Positions 25,031 through 34,725 are shown, counted from the stretch's first letter. The stretch: 64,000 bases of DNA from Mycobacterium sp. ACS4054 (GCF_001667275.1 NZ_LZHV01000064.1:1-64000), one strand, 5' to 3'. Notes: generated from the sequence alone by a model not told the origin. Program-made: numbers and translations.

Positions 25031-26282
25031 GCGCCACCCCTGCGCGGCCCCGTCGAATCGCGTAGGCGGCGACGCCGATGGCGAGCACAGCCAGGCCGGA
25101 CACCACCGACGACAGCGGCATCGCAAACGCGAGGACCACGCAGCCGACCAATCCGGTGATCGGAATCGCGCGGTGCGGGCGGCCCTCGCCGCTTCCCAGG
25201 GTGAACGCGGAGGCGTTGGCCACGGCGTAGTAGATGAGCACGGCGAACGAGGAGAACCCGATGGCGTCGCGCAGGTCGGCGGTGGCGGCCAGGATCGCCA
25301 CCACCAGGCCGATCAGCAGCTCCGCGCGGTGGGGGACGCCGAACCGCGGGTGCACGGCGGTCAGCGCGTGGGGCAGGTGGCGGTCACGGGCCATCGCCAG
25401 CGTGGTGCGCGAGACGCCCAGGATCAGCGCCAGCAGCGAGCCGAGCGCGGCGACGGCCGCACCCACCTGCACGACGGGCACGAGCCAGCCCGCGCCGGCC
25501 ACCCGCACGGTGTCGACCAGCGGCGCCGCCGCCCGGCCGAGGCGCTGCGGCCCCAGCACCGCGAGCGCGGCCACCGCCACCAGGGCGTAGACGGCCAGCG
25601 CGATGGCGAGCGCGACGGGTATCGCGCGCGGGATGGTGCGCGCCGGGTCGCGCACCTCCTCGCCCAGGGTGGCGATGCGCGCGTAGCCGGCGAAGGCGAA
25701 GAACAACAGCCCCGCGGCCTGGATGACCCCGCCGACGGTGGCGCCCGACGGGCGGAGGTGGTCGGTGACCGCCGTCCCCGAGGCGAACGCGGCGACGACC
25801 ACCGCGGCCAGCACGGCCAGCACGAGGGCGACGATGACACGGGTGAGCCACGCCGACTTCTGCACGCCGGCGTAGTTGACGCCGGTGAGCGCGACCACGG
25901 CGGTCCCGGCCACCGGGTGCGCGTGCGCCGGCCACGCGTAGGCGCCGATGGTCAGGGCCATCGTGGCGCACGAGGCGGTCTTGCCGACGACGAAACCCCA
26001 CCCCGCCAGGTACCCCCAGAAGGCGCCCAGCCGCTCGCGGCCGTACACGTAGGTGCCGCCGGAGGCGGGGTAGCGGGCGGCCAGCCGCGCGGACGAGGTG
26101 GCGTTGCAGTAGGCCACCAGCGCGGCCACCGCCAGTCCCAGCAGCAGTCCGGAGCCCGCGGCGCGCGCCGCCGGGCCGAGCGCGGCGAAGATCCCGGCGC
26201 CGATCATCGAGCCCAGCCCGATCGTCACCGCGTCGAACAGGCCCAGGCTTCGGCGGAGCTCGCCGGTGTCGCTGTCGGACAA
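25026..26282 (-). CDS. APC-family amino acid permease
   Basis: A 418-residue membrane protein with about 12 hydrophobic segments. The N-terminal GLFDAVTIGLGSMIGAGIF is the APC substrate-binding helix with its broken glycine-rich centre; YPASGGTYVYGRE and FFAFAGYARIATLGEEV are further family landmarks. It imports or exchanges an amino acid or amine that I cannot specify. It is upstream of arsR on the same strand with a 24-base gap; read-through into the arsenic operon is possible but the AT-rich region before arsR suggests a separate promoter. Confidence 0.85.
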   Translation of the reverse strand: MSDSDTGELRRSLGLFDAVTIGLGSMIGAGIFAALGPAARAAGSGLLLGLAVAALVAYCNATSSARLAARYPASGGTYVYGRERLGAFWGYLAGWGFVVGKTASCATMALTIGAYAWPAHAHPVAGTAVVALTGVNYAGVQKSAWLTRVIVALVLAVLAAVVVAAFASGTAVTDHLRPSGATVGGVIQAAGLLFFAFAGYARIATLGEEVRDPARTIPRAIPVALAIALAVYALVAVAALAVLGPQRLGRAAAPLVDTVRVAGAGWLVPVVQVGAAVAALGSLLALILGVSRTTLAMARDRHLPHALTAVHPRFGVPHRAELLIGLVVAILAATADLRDAIGFSSFAVLIYYAVANASAFTLGSGEGRPHRAIPITGLVGCVVLAFAMPLSSVVSGLAVLAIGVAAYAIRRGRAGVAH

Positions 26283-26466
26283 TCGTTCTCCTCACGCGCG
26301 CGCAGACGCCAACCTAGCAGAAGGGATCTGAGGTATTCTCGGCTACGACGGCGGCAGCCCGCCGCTGGCGCCACCCACCCGAATCCCGCTGATTGGCAAG
26401 CGAATTGGACTGCCGCATCGACTTCCCGTCACCGGTCCTGGACGCTTGCCCCCGGACGCGGTGACG

Positions 26467-27915
26467 ATGTCACCGGATCGACGGGAGTTCCTCAAATGGG
26501 CCGCGCTGGCCGCGGGCGCGAGCGCCGGGGCCTTGGCCGGCTGCGCACGGCCCGGCGACAAGGCCGACTACACGCTGCGGATCGCCACCGGCGCAGTCGA
26601 ATTGGCACCCGGCCACGTCGTGTCGACCCTGACCTACAACGGCCAATTCCCCGGCCCGCTGCTGCGGTTCACCGAGGGCCGGCGGACGGTCGTCGATGTC
26701 TTCAACGACACGGGCTCCCCCGAGCAGCTGCATTGGCACGGTCAACAGGTGGGCGTCGACGTCGACGGTTCCGCCGAGGAGGGCACGCCCTACATCCCCG
26801 CGCACGGCATGCGACGGATATCCTTCGTCCCCGGGCCTGCGGGGTTCCGCTTCTACCACACCCACGTGGTGCCGCGCGCCGACCTGTCGCGCGGCCAGTA
26901 CAGCGGCCTGGTCGGCCCGGTCTACATCGAGCCCCGCCACAACACCGGCGGCTACGACCAGGAGATCTTCCTGACGCTCAAGGAATTCGAGCCCTCGCTG
27001 AGCCGCGGCGGCGACATGGCGAGCGATTTCCTGGCCGGCGCCCCGGACCCGGATCTGCGAGCGCGGGGCGAATCGTCGATGGCGGCCTCCCTGGCCCGGG
27101 GCGACCCGCGTGGCTTCGAAGTGGGCTACGCGGCGTTCGCCGTCAACGGCCGCGCGCTCGGCCACGGCGATCCCATCCGGGTGCGCACCGGCCAGCTGGT
27201 GCTGCTGCACGTGCTCAACGGCAGCGCCACCGAGACCCGCAGCCTGGCGCTGCCCGGGCACGCCTTCAACGTGATTGCGCTGGACGGCAACCCGGTGCCC
27301 AACCCGGCGCCCGTGCCGGTGCTGTGGCTCGGCGCCGGGGAACGCGTCTCCGCGTTGGTGCGCATGACGAATCCGGGGGTGTGGGTGCTGGGCGACCTCT
27401 CCGACGACGACCGGGGCCGGGGCATGGGGGTGGTGGTCGAATACGCCGGGCGCGGCGGGGACCCGCAGTGGACCGCGCCGCCGCCGTTCGCGTGGGACTA
27501 CCGGCTGTTCGCGCGCCCCGCGGCCGTCCCGCCGCCCGACCACACCATCGAGCTGCTGATCGAGAAGCGCAACGCGGCCGACGACGGTTTCAACGCGTGG
27601 ACGATCAACGGCACGGCGTTCGCCATGGACGCCAACCAGCCCGTGCTCGATGTTCGCCGGGGCGGGCGCTACCGGCTGCGCTTCCGCAATGCCAGCGACG
27701 ATCTGCACCCGATGCACCTGCACCGGCACACGTTCGAAATCACCGGCTTCGCCGGCACGCCCACCGCCGGGGTGCGCAAGGACGTCGCGATGCTGGGCGG
27801 CTATCAGAGCATGGACGTCGACTTCGTCGCCGACCAGCCCGGCCTGTCGCTGCTGCACTGCCACCAGCAGATCCACATGGACTACGGCCTCATGTTGCTG
27901 CTCAACAGCGCCTGA
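26467..27915 (+). CDS. Tat-exported multicopper oxidase, probable lipoprotein
   Basis: A three-cupredoxin multicopper oxidase of 482 residues. The N-terminus is a Tat signal (DRREFLKWAALAAG) ending in a lipobox LAGC, so it is probably folded with copper inside and anchored to the outer face of the membrane. All four copper-site motifs are visible: LHWHGQ, FYHTHVV, HPMHLHRHTFE and HCHQQIHMDYGLM, the last holding the type 1 Met and the T1-T3 Cys. It could oxidise Cu(I), Fe(II) or phenols; mycobacterial relatives act in copper resistance. I prefer ATG 26467 because it places the twin arginine right at the start; GTG 26461 or ATG 26446 would add a few residues. It converges on the next gene with 9 bases between. 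Confidence 0.92.
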   Translation: MSPDRREFLKWAALAAGASAGALAGCARPGDKADYTLRIATGAVELAPGHVVSTLTYNGQFPGPLLRFTEGRRTVVDVFNDTGSPEQLHWHGQQVGVDVDGSAEEGTPYIPAHGMRRISFVPGPAGFRFYHTHVVPRADLSRGQYSGLVGPVYIEPRHNTGGYDQEIFLTLKEFEPSLSRGGDMASDFLAGAPDPDLRARGESSMAASLARGDPRGFEVGYAAFAVNGRALGHGDPIRVRTGQLVLLHVLNGSATETRSLALPGHAFNVIALDGNPVPNPAPVPVLWLGAGERVSALVRMTNPGVWVLGDLSDDDRGRGMGVVVEYAGRGGDPQWTAPPPFAWDYRLFARPAAVPPPDHTIELLIEKRNAADDGFNAWTINGTAFAMDANQPVLDVRRGGRYRLRFRNASDDLHPMHLHRHTFEITGFAGTPTAGVRKDVAMLGGYQSMDVDFVADQPGLSLLHCHQQIHMDYGLMLLLNSA

Positions 27916-27924
27916 TCGCCGGAA

Positions 27925-29049
27925 CTATCCGAGCGGATTGTTCTGCCGCACACCGCGATACATGCCCCACCGGACGATCCACGGCATCACCACCCGCTCG
28001 ACCGACCACAACGGGAACCGGAACGCGTGGCCGGTCGGCATGAAGACCTCCAGCCCGTCGGGCTGGATGCCCACCAACGACCCCCACCGCCGCGTCGGCG
28101 CCCGGTAGGTCCCCAGCTTCCCGCCGGTGAGCTCGGCGCGGACATTGCGGGCCACCAGCGCGTCCCCGCGATTGCGGGCCGAGCTGCGCAGCGGGTCGGT
28201 TGCCGCGACGTCGCCCACTGCGAAGACGCCGCGCTGCCCGGGCACCCGCAGCTCCGGCGTGACCCGGACGAAGCCGCGCTCGTCGAGCAGCTCCGGCGGC
28301 AGCCAATCGGTGTTGGGCCGCACCCGCCCGATCGCCCAGAGCACGGCGCCGGCGACCGCCGTGGGCTGGCCGGTGCTCCAGCGCACCGGCTCGCCGGTGA
28401 TCTCGTCGCCCGGGAACCCGTCGGGCAGGACCGCGCGGTGGCCCGGGTGAATGCCGACACCGAGGCCGGCGAGCCGTGCCCGGATCCGTCCCCAGATCCG
28501 CGGGTGGTAAGCCTGAAGCGCCGACTGCCCGGGGAAGTACAGGTCGATCCGCTTGCCCGGCCAGGTGGTGGCCATGTTGAGCGCGCTGCTGACCGCGGCC
28601 GCGCCGCCGCCCACCACGATGACCGAGTCGGCGGCGGCCAGCCGGTCATGGGCGGCCCGCAGCTGCGCGCCCACCTCGGCGGCCGACTGCAGCGTCGGCC
28701 GGCGCCAGAAGCCGTTGCTGACCCCGGTCGAGATGATCAGCGCGTCGTACTCCTCGGCGAGGGCGGCGCCGTCGGCGCCGGTGCCCAGGACGGTACGACC
28801 GGCCAGGTCCAGCCCGGTCAGCTGCGCCTGCACCGTCCGCACCCCGTCCAAGCGGCGGAACCTGTCGAACGGAATCCAGTAGTCGCGGGCCCAGTCGTGC
28901 GGGCGGGAGAGCCGAACGCCGAGCTCCTGACCGCTGACCAGCGCGGGCTTGGCGGAAATGCCGACGACGTCGGCGTGGGGCGACAACCGGATCGCGGCCA
29001 GGACACCAGCGTCTCCAAGCCCGGCAATGACGACGCGCTTGCGGTTCAT
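27925..29049 (-). CDS. FAD-dependent pyridine nucleotide-disulfide-type oxidoreductase
   Basis: A 374-residue flavoprotein related to type II NADH dehydrogenase and FSP1/AIFM2. The FAD dinucleotide fold opens at VVIAGLGDAGVLAA, a second Rossmann motif VIVVGGGAAAVSSALNMA binds NAD(P)H, and VFAVGDVAATDP is the FAD-contact motif near the C-terminal third. No redox-active CxxxxC is seen, so it is not a disulfide reductase. Electron acceptor (quinone or other) is unknown. It is divergent from the membrane protein at 29088 with a 38-base spacer. Confidence 0.82.
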   Translation of the reverse strand: MNRKRVVIAGLGDAGVLAAIRLSPHADVVGISAKPALVSGQELGVRLSRPHDWARDYWIPFDRFRRLDGVRTVQAQLTGLDLAGRTVLGTGADGAALAEEYDALIISTGVSNGFWRRPTLQSAAEVGAQLRAAHDRLAAADSVIVVGGGAAAVSSALNMATTWPGKRIDLYFPGQSALQAYHPRIWGRIRARLAGLGVGIHPGHRAVLPDGFPGDEITGEPVRWSTGQPTAVAGAVLWAIGRVRPNTDWLPPELLDERGFVRVTPELRVPGQRGVFAVGDVAATDPLRSSARNRGDALVARNVRAELTGGKLGTYRAPTRRWGSLVGIQPDGLEVFMPTGHAFRFPLWSVERVVMPWIVRWGMYRGVRQNNPLG

Positions 29050-29087
29050 GTCGCTATCCTGCCTGGCATGAAGTTCGGGCCTGCCGA

Positions 29088-29954
29088 GTGACCATCGACA
29101 TCGCCGATCCGCACCGGCCGATGCACCCGCGCGCGCGTGCCGCGTTGCGCGCCGCGGTGCGCGCGTCGGCGCCCCGCCCCGCCGCGGCCCGCCGGGCCGC
29201 CAAGGACTTCGAAAAGCCGGGCGTGGCGGCGGTGCTCGCCGAGATCCGGTGGGCGTTCACCTCGCCGCGCACCTGGTTGATGGGCGTGGTCGCCAACGTG
29301 ATCTTCGCCGCCGTGTGGCTGCTGGTGCAGCCGCTGACCGTCGGGCGCCACCACACCGACTGGGTGATCCTGATCGGCACGTACTTCTCGTCTTGGGTGC
29401 TGGCCGACGTCACCACCACCAATCTGTTCGGCGCCGACCACTACCGCGTCCTGGCCGGCCTGTCCGACGGCGTGCCGTTCTGGCGGATCCTGGTGATCAA
29501 AAACCTTGCCCTGCTTGCGATCGTCGGGCTGCCCACCCTGGTGGCGGCGATGGTGTTGACGCTGTGCCTGGAAACGCCGGGGCGGCTCGGGATCACGATC
29601 CCCACCGTTGCGGTGCCGATCGTGTCCTGGTTGGGGCTGGGCAACCTCATCTCCGCGCTGCACCCGGTGGGCGTCGAGCCGCTGACGCGGCGCTGGCGCC
29701 AGCGCGCCGACCGGCGCCGCACCGGCGGCTGGATCGCCGCCCTGACCCTGCCCTATGCGGTCTACTACGTCGCCGACCCGATGAACGGGGTGGAGCACCA
29801 GGTGCTTTGGACCAAGGTGCCGGCGTTGATCTGGCCGGTGTTCGGCCGCGACACCAAGAGCTTCGTTCACCTGGGGATCGCCGTGGCCGTCTGGGTCCTC
29901 GGCACGGCCGTCGCGGTGTTGTGGGTTCGCAGGCGCGGCTTGGCGATTCGATGA
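29088..29954 (+). CDS. Polytopic membrane protein of unknown function
   Basis: A 288-residue protein starting at GTG 29088. The first 60 residues are basic and Ala/Arg-rich and probably cytoplasmic. About six hydrophobic segments follow (WLMGVVANVIFAAVWLLV, WVILIGTYFSSWVLADV, LLAIVGLPTLVAAMVLTL and others), with a basic loop RRWRQRADRRR before the last pair. It resembles ABC-2-type permease subunits in overall layout, but no ATPase gene is adjacent, so I leave the function open. It converges with the LLM oxidoreductase gene with 4 bases between. Confidence 0.65.
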   Translation: MTIDIADPHRPMHPRARAALRAAVRASAPRPAAARRAAKDFEKPGVAAVLAEIRWAFTSPRTWLMGVVANVIFAAVWLLVQPLTVGRHHTDWVILIGTYFSSWVLADVTTTNLFGADHYRVLAGLSDGVPFWRILVIKNLALLAIVGLPTLVAAMVLTLCLETPGRLGITIPTVAVPIVSWLGLGNLISALHPVGVEPLTRRWRQRADRRRTGGWIAALTLPYAVYYVADPMNGVEHQVLWTKVPALIWPVFGRDTKSFVHLGIAVAVWVLGTAVAVLWVRRRGLAIR

Positions 29955-29958
29955 CCGG

Positions 29959-30879
29959 TCACGGCACCGCGGGCTTGATCTCCTCGATCACCCACTGCGC
30001 GTAGTCGAGGTACTCGTCGACGCCGCCGACGGCGGGAATCGGTACGGCGCTCATCGTCACGCCCTGTTCGGCGAGCCAGCCCAACCGGTCGACGATCGCC
30101 TGCGCGCTCATGCCGGGCCGGGCGTTCGGGTCGTCGCGGGCGACGTGTCCTTCGCCGACCCGGTTGGTGCTCAGCCCGTGCATCACCTCGAACGGCCGGC
30201 CGTCGTAGGAGGGCTGGGACTTGATGTAGTCGAGTTTTTCGGCGATCCGCTCGGGCGGCGTGAGGAACGGCCACCAGCCCGACGCGAACCGGGCCGCCCG
30301 GCGCAGCGCCGCGTCGGCGTCGCCGCCGATCCAGATCGGAAGGTGTGGCCGCTGAACGGGTTTCGGTTCGAACGCGATGCCGTCGAACGACACGTAGCGG
30401 CCGTCGAAGCGCGGCGCCTCGCTGGTCCACAGTTCGATGATGGCCGCCAGGTACTCGTCGGCGATGCGGCCCCGTTCGCCGAAGGGAACGCCGAGAAGCT
30501 CGAATTCCCTTGCCAGCCAGCCCACCCCGAAGGTGACCATCATCCGGCCCCCGCTCATCCAGTCGGCGGTGGCCAGCGCCTTGGCCAGGCCGATCGGCTG
30601 GTGCAGCGGGAGGATGGTGACGCACGAGTTGACGGCGACCCGCTCGGTCGCCCCGGCGATGTAGGCCTGGGCCGCCGTCGAGTGCAGGTAGTGCGGCCCG
30701 GACAGCTCGACGTGCTCGGCGGGGATGACGAAATGCTCGGGGACGGCGATCATGTCGTAGCCCCAGCGGTCGGCGCATTTGACCATCCGGGTCTGGTCGG
30801 GCCCGGTGACCGCGGCCTCCCAGGGCTGCGTCATCGCGGGCAGGCGCACCATGTGCGGCAGGGGGAAGGCGAACTTCAT
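29959..30879 (-). CDS. F420-dependent LLM-class oxidoreductase
   Basis: A 306-residue TIM-barrel enzyme of the luciferase-like family, F420-dependent branch. Support: WGYDMIAVPEHFVIP near residue 40, RVAVNSCVTILPLHQPIGLAKALATADWMSGGRMMVTFGVGWLAREFE (cofactor loop, quoted loosely), and LPIWIGGDADAALRRAARFASGWWP. These enzymes move hydride between F420 and an organic substrate that varies; it cannot be read here. It is divergent from the PadR regulator 87 bases away, a layout that suggests PadR could control it. Confidence 0.85.
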   Translation of the reverse strand: MKFAFPLPHMVRLPAMTQPWEAAVTGPDQTRMVKCADRWGYDMIAVPEHFVIPAEHVELSGPHYLHSTAAQAYIAGATERVAVNSCVTILPLHQPIGLAKALATADWMSGGRMMVTFGVGWLAREFELLGVPFGERGRIADEYLAAIIELWTSEAPRFDGRYVSFDGIAFEPKPVQRPHLPIWIGGDADAALRRAARFASGWWPFLTPPERIAEKLDYIKSQPSYDGRPFEVMHGLSTNRVGEGHVARDDPNARPGMSAQAIVDRLGWLAEQGVTMSAVPIPAVGGVDEYLDYAQWVIEEIKPAVP

Positions 30880-30966
30880 CTTTCAGTGCTCCTCCAAGCC
30901 ATCACCGCATCCCGCCCAGCGGTCCGCGTCAAACCGGTCCTCGTCCGGGGTTGTTAACCTTGCGCC

Positions 30967-31656
30967 GTGGACTCCGAACCGGACCCTACCGGCGAAAACA
31001 AGTCGAAGGCGGCGCTTGCCGCCACGAGTTGGGCACTGCTGGGCATGATGTCCTACGAGGAGGAGGTCTCCGGCTACGACCTGAAAAAGTGGATCGACTG
31101 GAGCGTCGATCTGTACTACTGGAGTCCGTCGTACAGCCAGATCTACACCGAGCTGAAGAAGCTCGAGGGGCTGGGCCTGGTGACCTCACGCGTCGAGCAC
31201 GACGAGGGCACGCGCAGTCGCCGGCTCTACAGGATCACCCCCGCCGGGATGGCCGCCGTCACCGACTGGACCAACAACGCCCCGGTGGACCCCCCGGTGC
31301 TCAAGCACAGCGTCCTGCTGCGGGTGACGTTCGGTCACCTGAGCAACCCGGCCCGGCTCAAGGAGCTGCTGGCCGAACACGTCGCCTACGCCGAAGCCAG
31401 GCACCGCAAAGCGGTCGAGGACGCCGACGGCGCCGAGGCCCAACCCGCGTGGGCGTATTCGGTGATCGCGCTGCGCTGGGCGGCCAAGTACTACGCGGCG
31501 GAGCGCGAATTCGCGCTCGAACTGATGAAGGACATCGACGAGGCGGACGCCGTTCTGAAGAAGGCGGCCAAGGGTGGTTTCGGGCAGCCGCGCCCGATGC
31601 CCGGCTACTGGCGTGAGGTCGAGAAGCAGGTCGAGGCCAAACGCAAAGCGGACTGA
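30967..31656 (+). CDS. PadR-family transcriptional regulator
   Basis: A 229-residue regulator. The winged helix spans about residues 18-95: ALLGMMSYEEEVSGYDLKK, YSQIYTELKKLEGLGLV and the wing RRLYRITPAGMAAV. The rest is a long alpha-helical C-terminal dimerisation domain, as in the PadR subfamily of about 180-230 residues. Start is GTG 30967. It is divergent from the F420-dependent oxidoreductase, its likely target. Effector unknown. Confidence 0.87.
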   Translation: MDSEPDPTGENKSKAALAATSWALLGMMSYEEEVSGYDLKKWIDWSVDLYYWSPSYSQIYTELKKLEGLGLVTSRVEHDEGTRSRRLYRITPAGMAAVTDWTNNAPVDPPVLKHSVLLRVTFGHLSNPARLKELLAEHVAYAEARHRKAVEDADGAEAQPAWAYSVIALRWAAKYYAAEREFALELMKDIDEADAVLKKAAKGGFGQPRPMPGYWREVEKQVEAKRKAD

Positions 31657-31662
31657 TCCTGG

Positions 31663-31795
31663 TGGCGGCGACCCGTCCCCCGCAAGCGGGAGGTACCCCC
31701 GTCGCCCGGCCTCGCCGCCCTCGCGATCGCCGCTAGCCCGATGGCGGCGACCCGCTTCGCCCGGCTTCGCCGCCCTCGCGATCGCCGCTAGCCCG
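31663..31795. repeat. Two copies of a dispersed palindromic intergenic repeat
   Basis: Copy A (31663-31740) and copy B (31741-31795) share TGGCGGCGACCCG, GCCCGGC-TCGCCGCCCTCGC and GATCGCCGCTAGCCCG. The arms GGCGGCGA and TCGCCGC pair, so each copy can form a long hairpin. Copy A is interrupted after GACCCG by an inserted hairpin, CCCCCGCAAGCGGGAGG, which itself looks like a second repeat type. The CTA of copy B is the stop codon of the minus-strand KstD-like gene. The same unit recurs at 58104-58170. The element lies between two convergent genes and may serve as a bidirectional terminator. Confidence 0.85.
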
Positions 31796-33488
31796 CCGCC
31801 GCATCGCGGGCCGCGACGAAGCCGTACACCAGGCCCTGCGCGATCGTCGCCCCCGCGCCCGGGTACGTCGTGCCGAACGCGTTGGCGGCGGTGTTGCCGA
31901 TCGCGTACAGGCCGGCGATCACGCTGCCGTCCTCGCGGAGCACCCGTGCGTGCTCGTCGGCCTTCAGTCCGCCGCACGTGCCGAGGTCGCTGAGCACCAT
32001 CTGCACGGCGTAGAACGGGCCCCTGACCAACGGGCGCAGATTGGGATTCGGCTTGATCGTGGGGTCGCCGTAGTAGCGGTCGTAGGCGCTGCGCCCCCGG
32101 CCGAAGTCGGGATCCTCACCCGCAGCGGCGTTTTCGTTGAAGCGAGTCATCGTCGCGCGGAATTCGGGCGCCGGAACGTTCATCCGGGCGCCGAGCTCGC
32201 CGAGGTTGTCCGCCCGCACCGCGATGCCCGCGTCGTACCAGGCTTGCGGGATGCGCATGCGCGGGAACAGTTCGGCGCCAAAGACATAGCTGTTGCGGTA
32301 CTGCTGGTCGAACACGATCCACATCGCGTCCACGGGGCCGCCCGACCGCTCCAGCTCGAGCAACCGCTGGCCGAACGACATGTAATCCGCGGACTCGTTC
32401 GCGAAGCGTCGGCCGCTCTGGTCGACGATGAGACTTCCCGGCAGTGAACGTTCGGCCAGCATCACCGCCGGCGCCCTGCCCGGCAGGGGCGCGATGGCGG
32501 GAAACCACCAGGCTTGATCCATCAACGCGATGTCGGCGCCGAATTCCTGCCCCGCACGAATGCCGTCGCCCGTGTTGGATTGGGCACCCAGGCTCAGGTT
32601 GGCGCCCAGCGACTCGGACTGAAACTTCCACCTCATGTCCATGCTGTGGTCGAAACCGCCGGTTGCCAGCACCACTCCGCGCCGGGCATTGATCCTCACC
32701 TCGCGCCCGTCATGGTCGACGACCGCGCCCGTCACGCGCTTGCCGTCGCCTTCCAGGCGCACGAGCGGGCAGCCGGTCCACACCGGGATACCGGCGCGCA
32801 GCACCCCCGCGAACAGCCCGGCCATCAGACCCTGGCCGCCCGCGGCGTAGCGCCGACCGATCAGCCTGCCGCCGAGGCCCTGCGCCACCCGCTTGCCGAA
32901 CGTCGGAATGCCCTTGCGCGGCACCCGGGCCACGAGGTTCATCCACCGGTAGTCGGCGCCCGTGGTGGGTATCGAGACGCCGGCCTCGAGCACGCCGGGC
33001 CGCAACCGGGTGCGGTACCGGCCGAGTATCGATGTGTCGAAGGGGTGGCATTCGCACGTCCGGCCCGCCGCGCTGCCACCCGGTTCCTCGGGGTGGTAGT
33101 CGGAGTAGTCACGGGCCCAAAACAGCCGCAACGGGGTGGTTCGGCGCAGCATGTCGACCGTCGCGGGCACGTGAGCCAGGAATTCCGCCGATCGCTGCGG
33201 CGGGGCCGAACCCGCGACCACCGAGTCCAAGTACGCGGCGGCGCGCTCGGGGGAGTCCCCGGCGCCCGCTTCTCGCAGCACGGGGCTGGCGGGTAGCCAC
33301 AACGCGCCGCCCGACCGGGCTGTCGACCCACCCACGTGCGACGACTTCTCCACGATCAGCACCGACAGCCCGAGTTCGCGGGCGGCCAATGCCGCGGCCA
33401 TGCCGGTCCCGGACCCGACCACCAGCAGGTCGACCGTCGTATCGGCCACGGAAAGCCCGGCGGGGATCGTCGCGCTCTGGGGGTTCAC
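31788..33488 (-). CDS. KstD-like flavoprotein (3-ketosteroid Δ1-dehydrogenase/FAD-binding family)
   Basis: A 566-residue flavoprotein of the 3-ketosteroid-dehydrogenase/fumarate-reductase family. FAD fold: VDLLVVGSGTGMAAALAA with EKSSHVGGSTARSGGALWLP; the C-terminal AIGNTAANAFGTTYPGAGATIAQGLVYGFVA is the family's FAD-closing motif with the catalytic-region Tyr in TTYPG. By family it would introduce a 1,2 double bond into a 3-keto steroid A ring. It is divergent from the KshA-like oxygenase with about 100 bases between, the classic functional pair. The GTG at 33486-33488 is my choice; a TTG six bases upstream is also in frame. Its stop codon is supplied by an intergenic repeat. Confidence 0.85.
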   Translation of the reverse strand: MNPQSATIPAGLSVADTTVDLLVVGSGTGMAAALAARELGLSVLIVEKSSHVGGSTARSGGALWLPASPVLREAGAGDSPERAAAYLDSVVAGSAPPQRSAEFLAHVPATVDMLRRTTPLRLFWARDYSDYHPEEPGGSAAGRTCECHPFDTSILGRYRTRLRPGVLEAGVSIPTTGADYRWMNLVARVPRKGIPTFGKRVAQGLGGRLIGRRYAAGGQGLMAGLFAGVLRAGIPVWTGCPLVRLEGDGKRVTGAVVDHDGREVRINARRGVVLATGGFDHSMDMRWKFQSESLGANLSLGAQSNTGDGIRAGQEFGADIALMDQAWWFPAIAPLPGRAPAVMLAERSLPGSLIVDQSGRRFANESADYMSFGQRLLELERSGGPVDAMWIVFDQQYRNSYVFGAELFPRMRIPQAWYDAGIAVRADNLGELGARMNVPAPEFRATMTRFNENAAAGEDPDFGRGRSAYDRYYGDPTIKPNPNLRPLVRGPFYAVQMVLSDLGTCGGLKADEHARVLREDGSVIAGLYAIGNTAANAFGTTYPGAGATIAQGLVYGFVAARDAAAG

Positions 33489-33590
33489 GCGCAAAACCGT
33501 ATGCCGACGCCGCCCGGCAGCGGAAGAGCCGTCCTGATCAGTGGGAACAAGCGGCCCCGCGAACGGGCGGACGGGAGTTTAATCGTCCCC

Positions 33591-34721
33591 ATGACGACGC
33601 AGTCCGAGGTCGACGAAGTTCGGCAGATCGAAGCACAGGCCGTGCCGACGCGGTACGCCCGCGGCTGGCACTGCCTGGGTTTGATCCGGGATTTCGGCGA
33701 TGGCAAGCCGCACGCGATCAACGCCTTCGGACAAAAGCTCGTCGTCTTCCGCGGCGCGAACGGCGCCATCAACGTCCTTGACGCCTTCTGCCGGCACATG
33801 GGCGGTGATCTTTCGCAGGGCGAAGTCAAGGGGGACGAGATCGCCTGCCCGTTCCACGACTGGCGCTGGGGCGGGGACGGGCGGTGCAAGCAGGTGCCCT
33901 ACAGCCGGCGCACGCCAAAGCTGGCGCGCACCGGGGCGTGGACCACGCTGCAGCAGGACGGGATGTTGTTCGTGTGGAACGACCCGGAGCGCAAACCGCC
34001 GCCGCCGGAGGTCACGATCCCGCGCATCGAGGGTGCCACCAGCGACGAGTGGACGGACTGGCATTGGTACACCACGGTCGTGCAGAGCAATTGTCGCGAG
34101 ATCATCGACAACGTGGTGGACATGGCCCACTTTTTCTACATCCACGGCTCGTTACCCACGTACTTCAAGAACATCTTCGAGGGGCATGTGGCCACGCAGT
34201 ACATGAACGGGGGGAGTCGTCCCGACATCGGTAGCCCCGAGGGGACCACGATGCTGGGCACCACGTCGGTGGCGTCCTACTACGGGCCGTCCTTCATGAT
34301 CGACGACCTGACCTACCACTACACCGACGGCGACGCCAAGACGATCCTGATCAACTGCCATTATCCGATCGACTCGAATTCCTTTGTGCTGCAATATGGA
34401 ATCATCGTCAAGAAGTCGGGCAACCTACCTGGCGATGAGGCGCTGAAGACCGCGGTCAGCCTGGGCGACTTCGTCAAGATCGGGTTCGAACAGGACGTCC
34501 AGATCTGGCGCCACAAGGCGCGCATCGACAACCCGCTTCTCGTCGAGGAGGACGGCCCGGTCTACCAGTTACGCCGCTGGTACCAGCAGTTCTACGTCGA
34601 CGCCGCCGACGTCCAGCCGGATATGGTGGACCGCTTCGAGTTCGAGCTCGACACCACCAGGCCCTATGAGGCGTGGATGAAAGAGGTCGAGGCCAACATG
34701 GCCGCGCAGGGCGCCGGCTAG
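33591..34721 (+). CDS. KshA-like Rieske oxygenase (3-ketosteroid 9α-hydroxylase oxygenase)
   Basis: A 376-residue Rieske non-heme iron oxygenase, close to KshA length (about 386). The Rieske cluster is CRHMGGDL...CPFHDW (Cys-x-His, Cys-x-x-His) at about residues 67-90. The mononuclear iron site is NVVDMAHFFYIHG, giving the D-x-x-H-x(4)-H facial ligands. The family 9α-hydroxylates 3-keto steroids, and together with Δ1-dehydrogenation this breaks ring B. The reductase KshB is not in the window and must come from elsewhere. A small CxxC protein follows directly. Actinobacteria often carry several KshA copies with different steroid preferences; which one this is cannot be told. Confidence 0.88.
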   Translation: MTTQSEVDEVRQIEAQAVPTRYARGWHCLGLIRDFGDGKPHAINAFGQKLVVFRGANGAINVLDAFCRHMGGDLSQGEVKGDEIACPFHDWRWGGDGRCKQVPYSRRTPKLARTGAWTTLQQDGMLFVWNDPERKPPPPEVTIPRIEGATSDEWTDWHWYTTVVQSNCREIIDNVVDMAHFFYIHGSLPTYFKNIFEGHVATQYMNGGSRPDIGSPEGTTMLGTTSVASYYGPSFMIDDLTYHYTDGDAKTILINCHYPIDSNSFVLQYGIIVKKSGNLPGDEALKTAVSLGDFVKIGFEQDVQIWRHKARIDNPLLVEEDGPVYQLRRWYQQFYVDAADVQPDMVDRFEFELDTTRPYEAWMKEVEANMAAQGAG

Positions 34722-34725
34722 TGTG

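Noticed and set aside
25029..28043. A 1004-codon plus-strand frame running across the permease and multicopper oxidase region
   Set aside because: It is antisense to the permease and out of frame with the oxidase; both real genes show full motifs.
33495..33590. KstR-like site between the KstD-like and KshA-like genes
   Set aside because: I looked for AACnnGTT in this spacer and found no matching palindrome.
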